A DNA stretch of 64,000 nt from UBA6183 sp943372215 (GTDB lineage Bacteria; Bacteroidota; Bacteroidia; UKL13-3), in NCBI GenBank assembly GCA_943372215.1, contig CALRXU020000019.1, positions 13,679-77,678 of the forward strand, given 5' to 3'. Position numbers and translations under genes: made by a program. Under the pieces are notes generated by a model. The model saw only the letters and a program-made list of their open reading frames with translations, did no database searches and was not told the origin of the DNA. Below, in pieces: positions 8,436-18,116 of the stretch (position 1 is its first letter; each line of letters starts with the position of its first letter).

Positions 8436-9827
8436 TTATTCTACCACCAGTTTTTGGGTTGCAGTTGTTGCACCCATGCGAATGGCGAGCAGGTAAATTC
8501 CTGCTTGAAGCTGCATTAATTGAAGCGATTGGTTTGCTAAGACCGAAGACCATTGCTGCATTTCTTTTCCTTGCAAGTTGTAGAGGGTTACTTCATCCGC
8601 TTGTTTGCCTAAGCTAAAGCTGTGTTGTGCAGGATTTGGGTAAATGGTGAACGCTGTTGTTGGCTTTAATATTGGTTGATTTCCGCTTGTAATATCACTA
8701 AATAACCAGTCGTAGGCTGGGCCAAATTCTCTTTTCCAAAACCATTCACTATGGGCACCATCAGCTTTTACATTTCTATTGATTTCTTCCTCTCCAAAAC
8801 CAATCGCTTTAAGGGTGCTGATGATGGTGTCCATATCTTTAATCAAGCTTAGGCTTTCATTGGCTCCAGCAACAAAATAAAATTTGGTGTTATTGCTTTT
8901 TGTTTGGGTTGCCACAAACTGTCTTAGTGAATCAGTAAACCAGAATGCGGGCGAAAAAATGCCCACCTTACTATAAATGTTTGGGTATTTCATAGCTGCG
9001 TATAAAGAAATAAGGCCCCCCATAGAACTGCCAGCTATGCCAGTAAACTCGCGTTGAGGTTTGGTGCGATAATTGGCATCAATGTAGGGTTTAATTGTAG
9101 CCGTTAAAAATGCAACATATTCATCGCCAGAGCCACCGCCATAAGTTGGGTTAATATATGGTGAATACTCATCCAGTCGGCTTCCACCACCATTATCAAT
9201 ACCTACCACAATGCATCCTTTATCGCCTTTTTTTTCTTTTGATAGTAAGGTTTCATCAATGCCCCATTCTCCGCTAAAACTGGTTGACGCATCAAACAAA
9301 TTTTGGCCATCATGCATATAAATTACGGGGTATGTTTTGGTGCTATCCTTGTTGTAGCCATCGGGTAAGTAAATCCATACACGTCTTGATTTGCCCAGTT
9401 GTGGAATGGGAAATGCATTGTTGATGATTTTAACATTAGGTAAGGCTGTAGAGGGCTGCCCTGAGTTGCCTTCCCAGCCAACAATTTGTATTTCCACCAC
9501 CAAGTTTGGGGCATAAGTAAAGCTGCGGTTGGCTGATTGTCCTCCAGTGGCTGTACCTTCGCCTGTAGCCCAACTGCCTCTGGTTATTTTGTATTGTGCC
9601 AAGCCTGTTGCAGCGGGTAAAACAATTTCATAGTTGTTGCCTGTTTTGGTAAAAATATAATTGCTGTCTCCAGGGTTCCAACTATTCATGGTTCCAGCCA
9701 AAAACAAGGTTGGATTAGCAGGTGTTGTTGCAGGTAAAGCAGTTATTCTTATGGTTACTTGGGCATGGAGTAAATGCGCACAAAAAAAACAAGTGGCGAA
9801 AAAAAGTGCGGTAGGTGTTTTCATCAT
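8436..9827 (-). CDS. Secreted alpha/beta-hydrolase esterase with T9SS C-terminal sorting domain
   Basis: ATG-ATG at 9827/9824 gives MMKTPTALFFATCFFCAHLLHAQ, a clean signal peptide; an in-frame start at 9881 would put 18 extra residues before it. Then an N-terminal beta domain (about 25-130) resembling starch-binding/glycogen-binding modules, an esterase D/Fes-type alpha/beta hydrolase (RRVWIYLPDGYN, YMHDGQNLFD, nucleophile GIAGSSMGGLISLY, late DGAHSEWFW with the catalytic His), and a final 80-residue T9SS type A sorting domain (FTIYPNPAQHSFSL ... GIYLLAI ... QKLVVE). So it is exported to the cell surface by the type IX system. Likely acts on esterified polysaccharide or siderophore-like esters; the substrate is open. 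Confidence 0.9.
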   Translation of the reverse strand: MMKTPTALFFATCFFCAHLLHAQVTIRITALPATTPANPTLFLAGTMNSWNPGDSNYIFTKTGNNYEIVLPAATGLAQYKITRGSWATGEGTATGGQSANRSFTYAPNLVVEIQIVGWEGNSGQPSTALPNVKIINNAFPIPQLGKSRRVWIYLPDGYNKDSTKTYPVIYMHDGQNLFDASTSFSGEWGIDETLLSKEKKGDKGCIVVGIDNGGGSRLDEYSPYINPTYGGGSGDEYVAFLTATIKPYIDANYRTKPQREFTGIAGSSMGGLISLYAAMKYPNIYSKVGIFSPAFWFTDSLRQFVATQTKSNNTKFYFVAGANESLSLIKDMDTIISTLKAIGFGEEEINRNVKADGAHSEWFWKREFGPAYDWLFSDITSGNQPILKPTTAFTIYPNPAQHSFSLGKQADEVTLYNLQGKEMQQWSSVLANQSLQLMQLQAGIYLLAIRMGATTATQKLVVE

Positions 9828-9870
9828 GAGTAAAAGGTGTCTGTAAACAAAACTAGGTATTTTAGGTATA

Positions 9871-9902
9871 AAAAAGGCCAATCTGTTTAAGACTGGCCTT
9901 TT
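9871..9902 (-). terminator. Terminator after clpX
   Basis: On the minus strand, AAAAGGCCAGTC, loop TTAAACA, GATTGGCC then a run of T. It lies directly downstream of the clpX stop and upstream of the esterase start. Confidence 0.8.
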
Positions 9903-9922
9903 AGGATGAAAGCGGCTTAAGA

Positions 9923-11158
9923 TTAAGCGGCTTTGATATTTTTAAATTTAAGGAAGTCGAGTTTTTCTTTTGCTGATTCCATGGAAATCACCAATTCTCT
10001 TTTCTCTTTATTGGATGGAGCATCGTACATATAATCTACCATAATGGCTTCACAAATGCTTCTTAGCCCACGGGCACCCAATTTTAATTCTACAGCCGTA
10101 TCAACAATCAAATCTATAATTTCATCAGCAACGGTAAGTTTGATGTTTTCCAATTCAAACATTTTTATGTACTGCTTAATTAAGGCGTTTTTTGGTTCAA
10201 TTAAAATGCGGTGCAACGCTGTTCTATCCAGTGGATTCAGGTGACACAACACAGGCAAACGTCCTATGATTTCAGGAATTAAACCAAAGGTGCGTAAGTC
10301 TCCGGCAGAAATGTATTGCAACATGTTTTCTTCATCTGCTTTTCGGCCATCTTTATTTTTAAAGCCAATAGCTTGAGATTGCATTCTTCTGGCAATGTGC
10401 CTGTCAATTCCTTCAAATGCACCACCACAAATAAACAGGATATTTTCTGTGTTGATGGCTATCATTTTTTGGTCAGGGTGCTTACGGCCACCTTGGGGTG
10501 GAACATTGGCAACCGTACCTTCTAATATTTTTAACAGAGCTTGTTGTACGCCTTCTCCACTTACATCACGAGTAATACTTGGGTTATCGCTTTTGCGGCT
10601 TATTTTATCCAATTCATCAATATACACAATGCCACGCTCTGCGGCAGCAACATCGTAGTTGGCAGACTGTAACAAACGAGTTAATACGCTTTCCACGTCT
10701 TCACCAACATAACCAGCTTCAGTAAGTACAGTGGCATCAGCAATACAAAAAGGCACATGCAATAGCTTGGCCAATGTTTTTGCCAGTAGCGTTTTTCCAG
10801 TACCCGTTTCACCTACCAACAAAATGTTTGATTTCTCCAATTCCACATCATTGGTTTTGCTTTTATGCATAAGCCTTTTATAGTGGTTGTAAACCGCAAC
10901 ACTCAGTACTTTTTTGGCTTCATCTTGGCCAATTACATATTGATCTAAGTGCTTTTTAATTTCAGTAGGTTTAAGGAGTTTACCCGCAAAGTCAAACTTG
11001 GTCGCTTTCTCAGCATCAGTTTGGTCTTCGTTAATAATGCGGTAAGCCTGATCTATACAGTTTTCGCAAATCAGCGCATCAAGTCCTGAAATTAAATATT
11101 GTGTTTGGCTTTTGGGCCTGCCACAAAATGAGCAGATGTCTTCTTTCTTTTTTGTCAT
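9923..11158 (-). CDS. clpX: ATP-dependent Clp protease ATP-binding subunit ClpX
   Basis: 411 residues, full length. AAA+ unfoldase that feeds substrates to ClpP. N-terminal zinc domain with C9, C12, C31 and C34; Walker A GETGTGKT at 116-123; pore loop GYVGED at 149-154; Walker B ending in DE at 181-182; sensor-2 region LGARGLRSI near 362. It lies downstream of clpP but with a strong terminator between them, so most clpX transcription may need its own promoter or read-through. Followed by its own terminator. Confidence 0.98.
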   Translation of the reverse strand: MTKKKEDICSFCGRPKSQTQYLISGLDALICENCIDQAYRIINEDQTDAEKATKFDFAGKLLKPTEIKKHLDQYVIGQDEAKKVLSVAVYNHYKRLMHKSKTNDVELEKSNILLVGETGTGKTLLAKTLAKLLHVPFCIADATVLTEAGYVGEDVESVLTRLLQSANYDVAAAERGIVYIDELDKISRKSDNPSITRDVSGEGVQQALLKILEGTVANVPPQGGRKHPDQKMIAINTENILFICGGAFEGIDRHIARRMQSQAIGFKNKDGRKADEENMLQYISAGDLRTFGLIPEIIGRLPVLCHLNPLDRTALHRILIEPKNALIKQYIKMFELENIKLTVADEIIDLIVDTAVELKLGARGLRSICEAIMVDYMYDAPSNKEKRELVISMESAKEKLDFLKFKNIKAA

Positions 11159-11176
11159 TCAGTTGCAAATATCGGT

Positions 11177-11216
11177 AAAAAAAACAAGCCAACCGAATAA
11201 AATTTCGGTTGGCTTG
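11177..11216 (-). terminator. Strong terminator after clpP
   Basis: Thirteen-base perfect stem CAAGCCAACCGAA / TTCGGTTGGCTTG around a six-base loop, followed on the minus strand by eight T. It separates clpP from clpX. Confidence 0.93.
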
Positions 11217-11241
11217 AATATGCAAAAGCATAGGTAATGAG

Positions 11242-11931
11242 TTACTTATGTTCTTTTTTAATTTTATTTAATACATCATCCAACATGCCATAATCTTTAG
11301 CTTCCTGAGCGGTCATCCAGTAATCGCGGTCGCTATCTTGTTGTACTTTTTCAAAAGGTTGGCCACTGTGTTCTGAAATAATATCGTACAGCTCTTTTTT
11401 TAGCTTTTGTATTTCTCTGGCAGTAATCTCAATGTCGCTGGCCTGGCCTTGCGCACCGCCTAGTGGTTGGTGAATCATAATTCTGGCATGGGGTAGGGCA
11501 GTACGTTTGCCTTTAGCTCCTGCGCACTGCAATACGGCTCCCATACTGGCTGCCAATCCGGTGCAAATAGTAGCTACATCAGGGTTAATCCATTGCATGG
11601 TATCGTAAATGCCTAATCCAGCGTATACACTTCCTCCTGGTGAGTTTATATACATCTGCACATCTCTGCGTGCGTCCATAGAGTCTAAGAAGAGCAACTG
11701 CGCTTGAATAATGTTGGCCACATAATCATCAATGGGCATTCCCAAAAAGATAATGCGATCAGCCATTAAACGTGAAAAAACGTCAATTTCCCTAAAGTTC
11801 ATCGGGCGTTCTTCAATAACGGTTCTCGTCATACCTTCTATTGAACTCTCAACATATGCATCTACTGCTATGCTGCTTATGCCTTTATGCTTTACAGCGT
11901 ATTTTTTAAATTCTTTTCCGTGGTCCATCAT
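11242..11931 (-). CDS. clpP: ATP-dependent Clp protease proteolytic subunit ClpP
   Basis: 229 residues, including a Bacteroidota-type N-terminal extension of about 35 residues before the core. Serine protease forming a tetradecameric chamber with ClpX. The catalytic triad is intact: Ser129 (TGLAASMGA), His154 (RIMIHQPLGG) and Asp203 (SDRDYW). Order on the minus strand is tig, clpP, clpX, the conserved bacterial arrangement, but terminators follow each gene. The start at two consecutive ATG codons (11931/11928) is ambiguous by one residue. Confidence 0.98.
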   Translation of the reverse strand: MMDHGKEFKKYAVKHKGISSIAVDAYVESSIEGMTRTVIEERPMNFREIDVFSRLMADRIIFLGMPIDDYVANIIQAQLLFLDSMDARRDVQMYINSPGGSVYAGLGIYDTMQWINPDVATICTGLAASMGAVLQCAGAKGKRTALPHARIMIHQPLGGAQGQASDIEITAREIQKLKKELYDIISEHSGQPFEKVQQDSDRDYWMTAQEAKDYGMLDDVLNKIKKEHK

Positions 11932-12102
11932 GTGTGCTTATTATTTGTTTGCAATATATAAAGTTGCAACAAAGTTTCAACTCTTGTGCCAATTGAATTT
12001 ACTGACATAAGCGCAGATTACTCTGTCGGGGAGGGTAGGTAAGGTGTAATATTGAGTAGGTAAATTGGTTTTATGCTGACAAAACTGACAAGGCAAGACA
12101 AT

Positions 12103-12131
12103 AAAAAAGCACGGTTGCTGCCGTGCTTTTT
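12103..12131 (-). terminator. Terminator after tig
   Basis: AAAAAGCACGG, six-base loop, CCGTGCTTTTT just past the tig stop codon; T run on both strands. Confidence 0.9.
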
Positions 12132-12149
12132 ATCAATTAGGTAAAGTGA

Positions 12150-13532
12150 TTATTGCTCGTTGTGGTGATTTTTGTTGTGGTCAGCTACTATGCTAAAAAA
12201 CTCTTCGCTGCTTACTTCTTTCTCCACAATTTTAATTTTGCTTTTGATGACTTCGCGTACTTTTTGAGATACAGCCAAGTTAATCATTTTGCTTCTGTAA
12301 TCTTCTTTTTTCATGCTTGGCTCCACTATGCCTGCAAGCATTTCATCGCTAATGCCATTGCTACCATAAGCACCAAACATGCTTCTGGTGTAATTGATGG
12401 CGGCTGCTTTAATGTCTTCTTCTTCCACTTTTACACCAGCTTCGCTCAATACTTTTTCTTCAAACAAGTGGTTTTTTAAGTAGTTGGCCTCGTTGCCATA
12501 GTTCTCATCCACATTGTCTTTGTTAAATTTATCGGCATGGCGGTCAATTAACCAACGCTTTAAGAAAGCATCAGGCAATTCAATTTGTTGTTTGGCCACC
12601 AAAGTGTCCATCATTTCATGCTCAATTAAATGGTCAGCTTGTCCGCCAAAGTAGTTTTCAAGCTCGCTTTTAATGCGTGATCTTAATTCTTCAACAGAGT
12701 TTACCACACCTTCACCATACATTTTATCAAACAACTCTTGGTTCAATTCTGCTTTTTCGTTGCGTTTAATTTCTTTTACGGTTACCTTAAAGTTCGGGCC
12801 AATATCACCAACGGTTAATTTATTGATATTGAGTGCATGCGAAATTTCTGAATGATCGTTATCAAATAAATCAAAGATGTTCACCTCAAAATCAACGCCT
12901 TTGGTGGTGCCTAAAAATGTTGCTTTAATTGCCTCATTTTTAATTGATTTAACCAATACCGGGGTAGAGTCTGAATATACACCACCTTCAACAGGAGTGT
13001 TGTTTTCGTCTAATTCGGTCATTGTGGTATAAACAATATCGTCTTCGCCACAAACATCCACCTCAATTAAATTGCCTGAGCGTCTTTGTAAACGTTCTAC
13101 CTCCTCATCAATTTGTTTTTCGTCAATAGCCACCTTTAATTTTGTAAACACGTCATTTTCAGAAATGTCTAGCGTAAACTCTGGAGCCAATCCTATATCA
13201 AATTTAAAAACGTAGTCGTTGCCTTTTTTTAGTTCATCCACCTTAGTATCTTCTGTTAACACAGGTTGACCAAGGATATTCAGTTTGTTTTCTTCAATAT
13301 AATCAAACAGGCCGCGGCTTGCAGTAGTATTGATGGCTTCAAGCAATACCGTAGTTCCATACATTTTCTCAATCATACCTTTTGGGGCCATTCCTGGTCT
13401 AAAGCCGGGGATGTTGGCACGTTTTTGAAAATCTTTTAATTTTTGGTCCATTTCTTTTGCATAGTCAGCATTGGAAATGTTTACGGAAATGGTGCCGTTT
13501 AAAGCGTCTTTTTTATCGAAAGTAACATTCAT
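12150..13532 (-). CDS. tig: Trigger factor (ribosome-associated chaperone and PPIase)
   Basis: 460 residues. Binds nascent chains at the ribosome exit tunnel. The N-terminal ribosome-binding domain holds FQKRANIPGFRPGMAPKGMIEKMYG (about 34-58), containing the GFRxGxxP ribosome-docking loop. A central PPIase-like domain (about 150-245) is diverged, as is usual in Bacteroidota, and the C-terminal helical arms follow. First of the tig-clpP-clpX block. The gene is isolated upstream by a hairpin at 13557-13590. Confidence 0.96.
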   Translation of the reverse strand: MNVTFDKKDALNGTISVNISNADYAKEMDQKLKDFQKRANIPGFRPGMAPKGMIEKMYGTTVLLEAINTTASRGLFDYIEENKLNILGQPVLTEDTKVDELKKGNDYVFKFDIGLAPEFTLDISENDVFTKLKVAIDEKQIDEEVERLQRRSGNLIEVDVCGEDDIVYTTMTELDENNTPVEGGVYSDSTPVLVKSIKNEAIKATFLGTTKGVDFEVNIFDLFDNDHSEISHALNINKLTVGDIGPNFKVTVKEIKRNEKAELNQELFDKMYGEGVVNSVEELRSRIKSELENYFGGQADHLIEHEMMDTLVAKQQIELPDAFLKRWLIDRHADKFNKDNVDENYGNEANYLKNHLFEEKVLSEAGVKVEEEDIKAAAINYTRSMFGAYGSNGISDEMLAGIVEPSMKKEDYRSKMINLAVSQKVREVIKSKIKIVEKEVSSEEFFSIVADHNKNHHNEQ

Positions 13533-13556
13533 AATATAAACAGTATATGATTAATT

Positions 13557-13590
13557 AAAAAAAAGACTGATGTTGAAGTCAGTCTTTTTT
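13557..13590 (-). terminator. Hairpin terminator between tRNA-Leu and tig
   Basis: AAAAGACTGA / TCAGTCTTTT stem of ten bases, A run on one side and T run on the other, so it can act on either strand. On the minus strand it ends the tRNA-Leu transcript before tig. Confidence 0.75.
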
Positions 13591-13697
13591 AAATTTTTCG
13601 AGCAAATGAAACAGGGTTACGAGGTTATTTATCAAACAATGTACAGCATTGCTGCAGATAAACGAGCATCAATAATCCAAAGCACTTGCCTGATTAG

Positions 13698-13779
13698 TGC
13701 GCATGGAGGGACTCGAACCCCCACGCCTTTCGGCACCAGATCCTAAGTCTGGCACGGCTACCAATTACGCCACATGCGC
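13698..13779 (-). tRNA. tRNA-Leu (anticodon UAG)
   Basis: 82 nucleotides on the minus strand. Acceptor stem GCGCATG/CATGCGC, discriminator A, D-arm with GGTAGCC, anticodon loop CTTAGGA giving UAG, a long class II variable arm (TGCCGAAAGGCG) and a T-arm with GGTTCGAGTCC. The long variable arm, discriminator A and anticodon all agree with leucine. The CCA end is not encoded. The surrounding bases 13591-13697 and 13780-13919 hold no gene that I can see. Confidence 0.96.
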
Positions 13780-13919
13780 TAAAAAGGACTGCAAATGTAA
13801 GGTTTAAAAATATATAGACAAATTTTTTTAACGAACTCTTTTAATAAGTGCTAATTATAATAACCAGCAAGGCCAACTTTTGCTGGTGGGGCAGCATTTA
13901 TAAGTTAAAGGCAAAAGGT

Positions 13920-13927
13920 TACCTTTG
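13920..13927 (+). promoter_or_regulatory. -7 promoter element for rel/spoT
   Basis: TACCTTTG, exact match to the Bacteroidota -7 consensus TAnnTTTG, 22 bases before the ATG at 13950. It supports that ATG rather than the upstream in-frame start at 13848. No convincing -33 element. Confidence 0.65.
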
Positions 13928-13949
13928 CATTACACCCAAAATACCGCAC

Positions 13950-16181
13950 ATGCAGTCGAATTTAGATACAGAACAAGAGAATAAAGAAATTGTTAAAGCA
14001 TATCGGAACCTGATTAAGGCATGCAAAAGAAAGCTTGAACCGCATGATAGAAAGCAGATTCGTAAAGCTTTTGAAATGGCTGTTGATGCGCATAAAACCA
14101 TGCGCAGGAAATCGGGTGAACCTTATATTTTACATCCTTTAGCTGTTGCTCATATTTGTGCAGAGGAAATTGGTTTGGGAGCAACTTCTATTATTTGTGC
14201 CCTATTGCATGATGTGGTTGAAGATACTGATGTGAAATTGGAAGTTATTGCACTTCATTTTGGGGATAAAGTAGCCCGTATTATTGATGGACTAACCAAG
14301 ATATCCGGTGTTTTTGAGCAACAGGACAAATCTATACAAGCCGAAAACTTTAAAAAGTTATTGTTGACGTTAAGTGATGATGTACGGGTAATTTTAATCA
14401 AGTTGGCTGATCGGTTACACAACATGCGGACACTCGATTCCATGAGTACCAAATCGCAACTTAAAATAGCTTCTGAAACACAATACGTATATGCACCATT
14501 GGCTCATCGGTTGGGGTTGTATGCCATAAAAACTGAGTTGGAAGATTTGGCTACTAAATATTTGGAGCCGGATAAGTACAATTTTGTTAAGAACAAGTTA
14601 CAGGAGACTAAAACCCAGCGTAACCGCTACATTAAACAGTTTATTGAGCCTTTAATTGAAGAGTTAAATGAAGAAGGGCTTCAATATGAAATTAAGGGCA
14701 GGCCCAAGTCTATCCATTCTATTTTAAATAAAATGAAAAAGCAGGACATCCCTTTTGAGGAGGTGTATGATTTGTTTGCCATACGTGTAATTATAGATAC
14801 GGAATACGAAAACGAAAAATCGGATTGCTGGAAGGTATATTCTATTGTTACCAATAACTACCGTCCTAATCCTGACCGCTTGCGCGATTGGGTGAGTACG
14901 CCTAAAGCAAATGGCTATGAGAGTTTGCACACAACGGTGATGGGACCAAAGGGAAAATGGGTGGAGGTGCAGGTGCGTAGCCGCAGAATGGACGAAATAG
15001 CGGAAAAGGGTTTTGCTGCCCATTGGAAGTACAAGGACAATAACAATAAGCAGGAGGCAGGTTTGGAAGAGTGGCTGGCCCGTGTGAGGGAGATATTGGA
15101 AAACTCAGACCAAAATGCATTGGACTTTTTGGATGATTTTAAAATGAACTTCTTTGCGGAGGAAATTTTTGTGTTTACTCCCAAAGGTGATTTGCGTAAG
15201 CTTCCTGCAAATGCCACCATATTGGATTTTGCTTTTGATGTACACTCCCAATTGGGAGAGAAATGTATTGGAGGTAAAGTAAATAATAAACTGGTGCCTT
15301 TAAACCATGTGTTGGCCAATGGCGATCAAGTGGAGATATTAACCTCAACCAAACAAACACCTAAAGATGAGTGGTTGACTTTTGTGGTAACCGCAAAAGC
15401 CAAAAGTAAAATCAGGGATTGGCAAAAGCAGATTAAAATGCGTGCTTCTGCCATGGGCAAGGAAATACTGGAACGGAAGTTTGCACAAGAAAAAATAGCC
15501 TATACCAGTGAGGCGTTGCAAGATTTAATTCAATATTTTAAGCTGCCTTCGGTAACGGAGTTGTATGCACAAATTGTTGATGAAAAAATTGATCGTACCA
15601 AAATACACGTGGCTGAAATCCTAAACTTGGTAAAACAGCAGAAACTGGAACACCAACAGGAGGTAAAACAGCAAAAAGTAGCCAAAGCAGCCAGTAAAGG
15701 AGGCGCCCCAAGTCCATCAAAAGATGGCGTAATTATTGGGGATGATACTGACCTGCCTTACTCATTTAGCAAATGTTGTAACCCCATTCCGGGCGATGAA
15801 ATATTTGGCTTTATTACCGTTGGGGAGGGAGTTAAAATACACCGCACCAATTGTACCAATGCCATTAGTTTAATGAGCAATTATGGGTATCGAGTTATTA
15901 AAGCCAAATGGACCAGCCAAGTGTTTGAAAAATCGAGGGCCTTTACCACGCATATTAAGGTGCAGGGTATTGATAGTGTTGGTATTGTAAGTATTATTAC
16001 TGATATTATTAGTAAACAGTTGCGCATTAATATGCATGCCATACAAATTAGTTCAAATGCAGGGATGTTTGAAGGCAATATCCAGTTGGAAGTATACGAT
16101 ACCGCTCAATTGGAGGAATTGATGAATAAAATTAAAGCGGCCAGCCCTTTGATTAAAGTGAGTAGGGAAGATATGATATAA
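13950..16181 (+). CDS. Bifunctional (p)ppGpp synthetase/hydrolase, RelA/SpoT family
   Basis: 743 residues from the ATG at 13950 (MQSNLDTEQE), chosen because a promoter element lies between this ATG and an earlier in-frame start at 13848. Makes and degrades the stringent-response alarmone. Order: HD hydrolase with intact HD motif (LLHDVVEDTD), synthetase domain (GRPKSIHSILNKMKKQ, VYDLFAIRVI, GYESLHTTVMGPKGKWVEVQVRS), TGS domain (VFTPKGDLRKLPANATILDFAFDVHS), zinc-finger-like region with CCNPIPGDEI, and C-terminal ACT domain. All catalytic blocks look intact, so both activities are expected. It is the only long RSH in this window. Confidence 0.96.
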   Translation: MQSNLDTEQENKEIVKAYRNLIKACKRKLEPHDRKQIRKAFEMAVDAHKTMRRKSGEPYILHPLAVAHICAEEIGLGATSIICALLHDVVEDTDVKLEVIALHFGDKVARIIDGLTKISGVFEQQDKSIQAENFKKLLLTLSDDVRVILIKLADRLHNMRTLDSMSTKSQLKIASETQYVYAPLAHRLGLYAIKTELEDLATKYLEPDKYNFVKNKLQETKTQRNRYIKQFIEPLIEELNEEGLQYEIKGRPKSIHSILNKMKKQDIPFEEVYDLFAIRVIIDTEYENEKSDCWKVYSIVTNNYRPNPDRLRDWVSTPKANGYESLHTTVMGPKGKWVEVQVRSRRMDEIAEKGFAAHWKYKDNNNKQEAGLEEWLARVREILENSDQNALDFLDDFKMNFFAEEIFVFTPKGDLRKLPANATILDFAFDVHSQLGEKCIGGKVNNKLVPLNHVLANGDQVEILTSTKQTPKDEWLTFVVTAKAKSKIRDWQKQIKMRASAMGKEILERKFAQEKIAYTSEALQDLIQYFKLPSVTELYAQIVDEKIDRTKIHVAEILNLVKQQKLEHQQEVKQQKVAKAASKGGAPSPSKDGVIIGDDTDLPYSFSKCCNPIPGDEIFGFITVGEGVKIHRTNCTNAISLMSNYGYRVIKAKWTSQVFEKSRAFTTHIKVQGIDSVGIVSIITDIISKQLRINMHAIQISSNAGMFEGNIQLEVYDTAQLEELMNKIKAASPLIKVSREDMI

Positions 16182-16301
16182 AGATACCATGTTTAGAAGG
16201 ATTGAAGGTAGGTTGATGCGATTAGATACCGTTAAACAATAAAAAAGCACCTTTAATCAAACATTTCATCACCCACACTTATCTTGATTTAATATTGAAG
16301 T

Positions 16302-16547
16302 ATGAAAACGATACTAAATACGAACTTGAATTGGCTGGGGTACGCGGCCTTTGTGCTTGCGGGTATTCTTTTTTACGTTTTTAAAGAGGATTACTCAAAT
16401 GCGTCCATTTACTTGGCATTGGCCCTCGTTTTTGATTCTTTTGACCATAACGTATCTTACAAGTTAAGGCCGATGTGGCAAAAAATATGGTTGGTGGGAC
16501 ATATGATGGTAGCTATTGCCGTATTTGTACAAATGATGGTGCACTAG
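16302..16547 (+). CDS. Small membrane protein of unknown function
   Basis: 81 residues, starting MKTILNTNLNWLGYAA. Three hydrophobic stretches (about 8-26, 34-46 and 61-79) make it a probable inner-membrane protein. A central YKLRPMWQKIW basic-aromatic loop would face the cytoplasm. I do not recognise the family. It stands alone between the rel/spoT gene and the E2 gene, each with its own promoter signals. Its length, ATG start and codon use like its neighbours argue it is real. Confidence 0.7.
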   Translation: MKTILNTNLNWLGYAAFVLAGILFYVFKEDYSNASIYLALALVFDSFDHNVSYKLRPMWQKIWLVGHMMVAIAVFVQMMVH

Positions 16548-16621
16548 CCTGATTTAAAACAATGTAACCTCTTTGTTGACAACTTCAACCCCAAACAAAA
16601 ACCACCTTATCACAATATTCA

Positions 16622-16652
16622 TTGGCATAAGTCGGGCAAAAAATTAAATTTG
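16622..16652 (+). promoter_or_regulatory. Promoter of the E2 acyltransferase gene
   Basis: TTG at 16622-16624, 20-base spacer, then TAAATTTG at 16645-16652: both halves of the Bacteroidota sigma-ABfr-type promoter, about 75 bases before the start codon. Confidence 0.7.
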
Positions 16653-16728
16653 CCAAAACCTTTATTTGGTATAAACGAGTTGTTTTAATCAAACTCATCT
16701 TATACTAATAAACAATTGACTTAATAAC

Positions 16729-18063
16729 ATGTCTGAATTTCAACTGGTAATGCCCAAAATGGGCGAGAGTATTGCAGAAGCAACCATTATTCGCTGGGTT
16801 AAAAATGAAGGCGATACCATTGCAGCCGATGAGACGGTGCTGGAAATAGCTACTGATAAGGTGGACTCTGAAGTGCCATCTCCTAAAGGAGGTAAGCTTG
16901 TTAAATTACTTTTTAAAGAAGGTGATGTGGTTCCTGTTGGCGCTACTATTGCACTTATTGCTTTAGAAGGAAGTTCGGCATCAGCTCCTGCTCCCACAGC
17001 CCCGGCTCCTGAAGTTAAAACTGCCGTTGTAGAAGCTGAAAAAACAGTTGCCGCAGCGGTTGCTGTAACGGCAAAATTAACCAATAGCGGTGGAGCTCGT
17101 TTTTATAGCCCTTTGGTATTAAATATCGCCAAGGAAGAAAACATCAGCATGGCCGAGTTGGAACAAATTGAAGGCACCGGAAACGAAGGACGTGTAACAA
17201 AACGTGATATTTTAGCCTACGTGCAAAACAAGGGCAATGCACCAGTTGTTACAGCACCGGTGAGTACTCCAGTTGCTGCTGAAGTTAAAACAACAGCCGC
17301 ACCAACTCCTGTTAGTGCACCAGCACACCAACCAGCTAAAGTAACTTTAATGCCTGGTGATGAAATCATAGAAATGGACCGCATGCGTAAACTGATTGCC
17401 GACCACATGGTTATGAGCAAACATGTATCTCCGCATGTTACTTCATTTGTTGAAGCAGATGTTACCAATATGGTAAAATGGCGTGATAAGGCTAAAAAAG
17501 TATACGAAAAGCGTGAGGGTGAAAAAATAACCTTTACACCCATGTTTGTGGAGTGTGTGGTTAAAGCCATTAAAGATTACCCAATGATTAATGTGGCGGT
17601 TGATGGACAAAATATTGTTAAACGCAAATCTATTAACGTTGGAATGGCTGCAGCTTTACCTAGCGGCAACCTGATTGTTCCAGTAATAAAAAATGCGGAT
17701 AACATGAACCTGATTGGTTTAACCAAAACAGTGAATGATTTGGCCAACCGTGCTCGTGGAAATAAACTATCGCCAGATGAAATACAAGGAGGTACTTTTA
17801 CCTTAACCAATGTAGGCGGATTTGGTAACGTAATGGGTACACCTATTATTAACCAACCTCAAGTAGCCATAATGGCCACAGGAAGTATTAAAAAGAAACC
17901 TGCGGTAATGGAAACCGAAATGGGTGATGTGATAGCCATTCGCCACATCATGTTCCTTTCTTTGAGTTATGATCACCGTGTAGTAGATGGTTCACTAGGA
18001 GGTTCATTTTTGCGCAGAGTGGCTGATTACATGGAAAACTGGGATCTGAGCAGAGAGATTTAA
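16729..18063 (+). CDS. Dihydrolipoamide acyltransferase (E2) of a 2-oxo acid dehydrogenase complex
   Basis: 444 residues. Transfers acyl groups from E1 to CoA. Lipoyl domain at 1-75 with the lipoylated Lys44 in ATDKVDSEV; Ala/Pro-rich linker (85-120); E1/E3 peripheral subunit-binding domain (ARFYSPLVLNIAKEENI ... GRVTKRDILAYV, about 125-170); a second Ala/Pro linker; and a catalytic domain ending in SYDHRVVDG, with His416 and Asp420. The KVDSEVPSP lipoyl site and single lipoyl domain resemble branched-chain (BkdB-type) E2, but pyruvate or 2-oxoglutarate cannot be excluded. No E1 or E3 gene is adjacent. A terminator follows. Confidence 0.92.
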   Translation: MSEFQLVMPKMGESIAEATIIRWVKNEGDTIAADETVLEIATDKVDSEVPSPKGGKLVKLLFKEGDVVPVGATIALIALEGSSASAPAPTAPAPEVKTAVVEAEKTVAAAVAVTAKLTNSGGARFYSPLVLNIAKEENISMAELEQIEGTGNEGRVTKRDILAYVQNKGNAPVVTAPVSTPVAAEVKTTAAPTPVSAPAHQPAKVTLMPGDEIIEMDRMRKLIADHMVMSKHVSPHVTSFVEADVTNMVKWRDKAKKVYEKREGEKITFTPMFVECVVKAIKDYPMINVAVDGQNIVKRKSINVGMAAALPSGNLIVPVIKNADNMNLIGLTKTVNDLANRARGNKLSPDEIQGGTFTLTNVGGFGNVMGTPIINQPQVAIMATGSIKKKPAVMETEMGDVIAIRHIMFLSLSYDHRVVDGSLGGSFLRRVADYMENWDLSREI

Positions 18064-18116
18064 CAAGTTGGTACTAGCAGTGTCATAACTGCCCTATCAA
18101 ACAATAAATATTTTAT

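Noticed and set aside
11242..11260. clpP-clpX as a simple bicistron
   Set aside because: A 13-bp perfect stem followed by eight T separates them; read-through is possible, but separate transcription is the simpler reading.
13848..13949. 34-residue N-terminal extension of the Rel/SpoT protein
   Set aside because: A good promoter -7 element (13920-13927) lies inside it and the family starts at MQSNLDTEQE-like sequence, so the ATG at 13950 is preferred.
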